A DNA stretch of 6,666 nucleotides, taken from positions 1-6,666 of the forward strand of contig CASTQR010000092.1 of assembly GCA_949451265.1 (NCBI GenBank), written 5' to 3'. Positions 5,713 through 6,666 of the stretch are shown here, piece by piece. A program made the position numbers and the translations under genes. The DNA is from an uncultured Eubacteriales bacterium. Its GTDB lineage: Bacteria > Bacillota_A > Clostridia > Oscillospirales > Oscillospiraceae. The notes below the pieces were generated by a model. That model was not told the origin of the DNA. It made no database searches and saw only the letters and a list, made by a program, of their open reading frames with translations. Position 1 is the first letter of the stretch. The number at the start of each line of letters is the position of its first letter.

Positions 5713-6666
5713 TCAGCCCAGCGTTTTCAGGTGCCGCAGCAGCACATTGGACACATTCTCGCAGGACGCCTGGATCATGACGGCCCCGATATTCTGGGCC
5801 ACGCCGGGCATACCATACACCACGGAGGACTCCTTGTCCTGCCCGATGGTGTAGGCCCCCTTCTTGCGCATTTCCAGCAGGCCGTGGGCGCCGTCCTGGC
5901 CCATGCCGGTCATAATGATGCCCACCATCTTGCAGGTGACCACCTCGGCCATGGAGTAGAACATGGCGTCCACGGAGGGGCGGTGGCCGCTGACCTTCTC
6001 GCCGGGGGTGCAGTTGACGGTGTACCGGGTGCCGATGCGCACCACCCGGCACTGGAGATCGGCGGGGGCGATGAGGGCAAGGCCCCGCTTCAGCTCGTCG
6101 CCGCTCTGGGCCTCCCGCACCTCCATGGCGCACAGGCGGTTCAGGCGCTCGGCATACATCTTGGTGAAGCCGGGGGGCATATGCTGGACGATGACCATGG
6201 GGGGGATGTCGGCGGGGAGTTGCTTCATCACCGCCAGGGTGGCCTCGGTGCCGCCGGTGGAGGCCCCCAGGCCGATGATCACCCGATCCAGGCCGGGGCC
6301 GCCCCCCAGCTTGGGGATGGCCCCCGCGGGGGTTTCCGCCCGCACCCCGGCGGGTACGCCGGCGGGGCGCACCCGGGCGGTGGCGGCCATGACGACCTTC
6401 TGGGCCAGGGCGGCCAGGAAGGTGGTTTCGCTGGTGCCGTGGTCATCGGGCTTGCGCACGAAGTCCACCGCGCCCACCGCCAAAGCGTCGAACACCTTCA
6501 GGTTCAGGGAGGACACCAGGATCACGGGGATGGGGTGGGTGGGCAGGTACTCCTTGAGGAAGTCGATGCCGCTCTGCCCGGGCATTTCCACATCCATGGT
6601 GATCACGTCGGGCTTGTACTGGGGGATTTTATTTTTAGCGTCCAGGGTGTTGATGGCGTAGCCCAC
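5713..6666 (-). CDS. cheB: Chemotaxis protein-glutamate methylesterase/glutamine deamidase CheB, N-terminus beyond the window
   Basis: CheB removes methyl groups from (and deamidates) chemoreceptors, resetting their signalling during adaptation; phosphorylation of its receiver domain by CheA activates it. Visible residue 1 is an internal Val codon at the window edge, so about 30 residues of the receiver are missing. The receiver spans about 1-95, with the phospho-acceptor Asp25 in DVITMDVEMPG, Ser52 and Lys72 (VRKP) as the switch residues. A Pro/Gly/Ala linker (about 98-125) leads to the methylesterase domain. The catalytic triad is Ser136 (GLGASTGG), His162 (VQHMPPGF) and Asp258 (MTGMGQDGA); the spacings of 26 and 96 equal those of E. 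coli Ser164, His190 and Asp286. HRPSVDAMF (228-236) is also conserved. The usual IAPxxxH motif reads IAPADLQ here, with Gln205 where His is common. The frame ends in TGA 215 bases before the flgM start, followed by a terminator, so it appears to be the last gene of its own unit. Confidence 0.96.
   Translation of the reverse strand: MGYAINTLDAKNKIPQYKPDVITMDVEMPGQSGIDFLKEYLPTHPIPVILVSSLNLKVFDALAVGAVDFVRKPDDHGTSETTFLAALAQKVVMAATARVRPAGVPAGVRAETPAGAIPKLGGGPGLDRVIIGLGASTGGTEATLAVMKQLPADIPPMVIVQHMPPGFTKMYAERLNRLCAMEVREAQSGDELKRGLALIAPADLQCRVVRIGTRYTVNCTPGEKVSGHRPSVDAMFYSMAEVVTCKMVGIIMTGMGQDGAHGLLEMRKKGAYTIGQDKESSVVYGMPGVAQNIGAVMIQASCENVSNVLLRHLKTLG

Noticed and set aside
5496..5854. Small plus-strand frames (94 and 75 codons) across the cheB-flgM gap
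   Set aside because: No credible ribosome site or recognisable product; they overlap the terminator, the flgM 5' end or the cheB 3' end, and the base pattern is explained by those.
5963..6661. Open plus-strand frame of 232 codons antisense to cheB
   Set aside because: The opposite strand holds cheB with an intact catalytic triad; this frame gives an Arg/Pro/Ser-rich product typical of a shadow frame.
1..6666. Search by eye for CRISPR arrays, tRNA or rRNA genes, insertion-sequence ends or phage genes
   Set aside because: No regularly spaced repeats, RNA gene motifs, transposase sequence or terminal inverted repeats were seen; nearly the whole window is accounted for by packed flagellar and chemotaxis genes.

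Overview
The window is one face of a flagellar and chemotaxis locus. Every gene I can support lies on the minus strand, so transcription runs from high to low coordinates. In that order they are: the 3' nine-tenths of cheB (chemotaxis methylesterase), an intrinsic terminator, a flagellar-sigma-type promoter element, flgM (anti-sigma factor), flgN (chaperone), flgK and flgL (hook-filament junction proteins), and the first 201 codons of a DUF6470 (YviE-like) gene that runs off the left edge.

Organism: the order flgM-flgN-flgK-flgL-DUF6470 is typical of Firmicutes (Bacillus and Clostridia), where it is usually followed by fliW, csrA and a flagellin gene. The coding sequence is GC-rich (about 65-70% in conserved parts by eye), with strong AGGAGG-type ribosome sites. 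A motile, GC-rich Clostridia member such as an Oscillospiraceae relative (Oscillibacter/Flavonifractor type) would fit. This placement is inference from gene order, GC and protein style, not from a database match.

Layout: cheB occupies 5713-6666 and enters from the right edge. The 215-base gap 5498-5712 holds a terminator hairpin (5650-5690), a second hairpin (5615-5642), a tandem copy of the sigma-28 -10 motif (5551-5568) and the flgM leader. From flgM to the left edge the genes are tightly packed (1-base overlap, then gaps of 36, 19 and 47 bases), consistent with one operon. There is no gene-free stretch over 300 bases.

How they work together: FlgM holds the flagellar sigma factor inactive until the hook is finished, then is exported. 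FlgN keeps FlgK and FlgL soluble and export-ready, and FlgK and FlgL form the junction on which the filament is built. CheB belongs to the sensory side of the same motility system.

The core content is ordinary. The points worth a second look are the greatly enlarged, lower-GC central regions of FlgK (883 aa) and FlgL (450 aa), four cysteines in FlgL, a promoter motif that argues flgM starts 16 codons later than the longest frame, and an odd start region for the DUF6470 gene. I found no sign of a novel defence, mobile or RNA system.
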